Assembly (NCBI GenBank): GCA_934481355.1
Contig: CAKSPH010000009.1
Location: 1-64,000, forward strand
Direction: 5' to 3'
Length of the DNA stretch: 64,000 nucleotides
Source: an uncultured Oscillospiraceae bacterium
GTDB lineage: Bacteria > Bacillota > Clostridia > Oscillospirales > Ruminococcaceae
Both the position numbers and the translations under genes were made by a program. This document shows, piece after piece, positions 63,475 through 64,000 of this stretch; positions within the stretch are counted from its first letter, which is position 1, and every line of letters begins with the position of its first letter. Below the pieces are notes generated by a model, which ran no database searches, had not been told where the DNA came from, and saw nothing but the letters and a program-made list of their open reading frames with translations.

Positions 63475-63705
63475 TCACTTTACGATGTACTTGCTGATAG
63501 CGTCGAGGAAATCTGCGCAGTCATCGCTGTGGATATTCAGTGTGAGCTCCTTGGAGAGGTCGAGGCTGAAGATACCCATGATGGACTTTGCGTCGATCGC
63601 GTATCTGCCGGAAACGATATCCACATCGTAATCGCAGCGTGATACGATAGTAACGAAATCCTTAACGTCGTTGATGGTGTTGATATTGATCTTTACTGTC
63701 TTCAT
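63475..63705 (-). CDS. HPr-like protein without active-site histidine (Crh-like), copy 1
   Basis: A 76-residue protein with the HPr fold. The region that holds the phospho-His in HPr (GIHARPA) reads TINDVKD, with Asn12 in place of His. The regulatory serine segment is kept as AKSIMGIFSL (Ser41, equal to Ser46 of HPr). This is the state of Crh in Bacillus, which works in carbon catabolite control but not in sugar uptake. The start follows AAAGGAAG. It lies 42 bp after its paralogue. Confidence 0.82.
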   Translation of the reverse strand: MKTVKININTINDVKDFVTIVSRCDYDVDIVSGRYAIDAKSIMGIFSLDLSKELTLNIHSDDCADFLDAISKYIVK

Positions 63706-63747
63706 AAAAATACTTCCTTTCGCAGATAAATCTTGTAAATGCGCTGT

Positions 63748-63981
63748 TCAGGCCCTGAACTTTGTAACTGCGTCAAGCAGATCGTCAGCCTTTGCGCTGT
63801 CGTCGTGTACAACAAAATCAAGCGGCTTTGCAAGGTCAAGGCTGAAAATGCCCATGATGGATTTTGCGTCTACCGCATATCTGCCGGACACGAGGTCGCT
63901 TTCGAATGAATAGCTGTTTGTGAGCGCTACGAACTCCTTAACGTCTGCTATGGAGCCGAGCTTGATTCTCATTTTTCTCAT
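63748..63981 (-). CDS. HPr-like protein without active-site histidine (Crh-like), copy 2
   Basis: A 77-residue paralogue of the gene at 63475. The His position is Ala12 (SIADVKE), and the Ser46 segment is identical (AKSIMGIFSL, Ser41). The two proteins share SGRYA-DAKSIMGIFSLDL in the centre. An internal ATG three codons later is an alternative start; GGCGGCGG lies upstream of the first. It is the first gene of a probable two-gene unit. Confidence 0.82.
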   Translation of the reverse strand: MRKMRIKLGSIADVKEFVALTNSYSFESDLVSGRYAVDAKSIMGIFSLDLAKPLDFVVHDDSAKADDLLDAVTKFRA

Positions 63982-64000
63982 TAGAATACCGCCGCCTTTC

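Noticed and set aside
1..64000. CRISPR array, tRNA, rRNA or prophage
   Set aside because: No regularly spaced direct repeats, no tRNA-like cloverleaf with GGTTCGAATC-type arms, no rRNA segments and no phage structural or integrase genes were seen.

Overview
The window is the chromosomal replication-origin region of a low-to-mid GC Bacillota bacterium, most like a ruminococcal Clostridia member (Oscillospiraceae). The reasons are the gene order dnaA-dnaN-S4-recF-remB-gyrB-gyrA-mnmG-rsmG-noc-parA-parB-serS, ParB/Noc duplication, strong AGGAGG ribosome sites, consensus sigma-A promoters, and a cellulase-like GH5 lipoprotein. Gene direction flips around dnaA: most genes left of it run on the minus strand and most right of it on the plus strand, as expected for replichores leaving an origin at about 20.8-23.6 kb.

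Left arm (1-20.8 kb): a degenerate M14 deacylase-like protein, an NYN nuclease with six LOTUS-like modules, Nudix hydrolase, thymidylate synthase, a DUF115/MptE-like protein, aspartate kinase, a divergent serine hydrolase plus adenine deaminase pair, a cheA-cheW-cheR-cheB operon, a FliK-like/FlhB-C-like pair, a GH5-like lipoprotein without the usual acid/base residue, an unknown lipoprotein and an HD-domain protein.

Origin (20.8-41 kb): two clusters of DnaA-box-like repeats, mostly TTTTCAACA rather than TTATCCACA, flank dnaA. The dnaA-dnaN gap ends in a seven-fold TTA run that fits a DnaA-trio/unwinding element. Four palindromic parS-like sites lie in the gyrA-mnmG and noc-parA gaps. The noc-parA-parB genes follow, then serS.

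Right arm (41-64 kb): an ABC ATPase with a giant coiled-coil permease and an apparently intact M14 deacylase; a DtxR-like regulator with a beta-lactamase-fold protein; a secreted 14-repeat RCC1/Big2 protein; a membrane fusion protein and FtsX-type permease without an adjacent ATPase; a branched-chain aminotransferase; a frameshifted mgtE behind a structured leader; glyS; small membrane and hypothetical proteins; L-fucose isomerase; and two HPr-like proteins lacking the phosphorylatable histidine but keeping the Ser46-type site.

The most notable unexplained structure is a family of six short palindrome-ended elements (about 105-230 bp) sharing a 17-bp terminal inverted repeat (GGTNACCTCTAAAAACC). 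Four of the five complete copies have perfect 4-bp AT-only target duplications. They behave like miniature transposable elements of two internal subfamilies. Three copies sit between a recognisable promoter and a start codon, so they should be transcribed as 5' leaders of lysC, a lipoprotein gene and the small gene ahead of dnaA. No transposase is present in the window. I saw no tRNA, rRNA, CRISPR array, prophage or complete insertion sequence.
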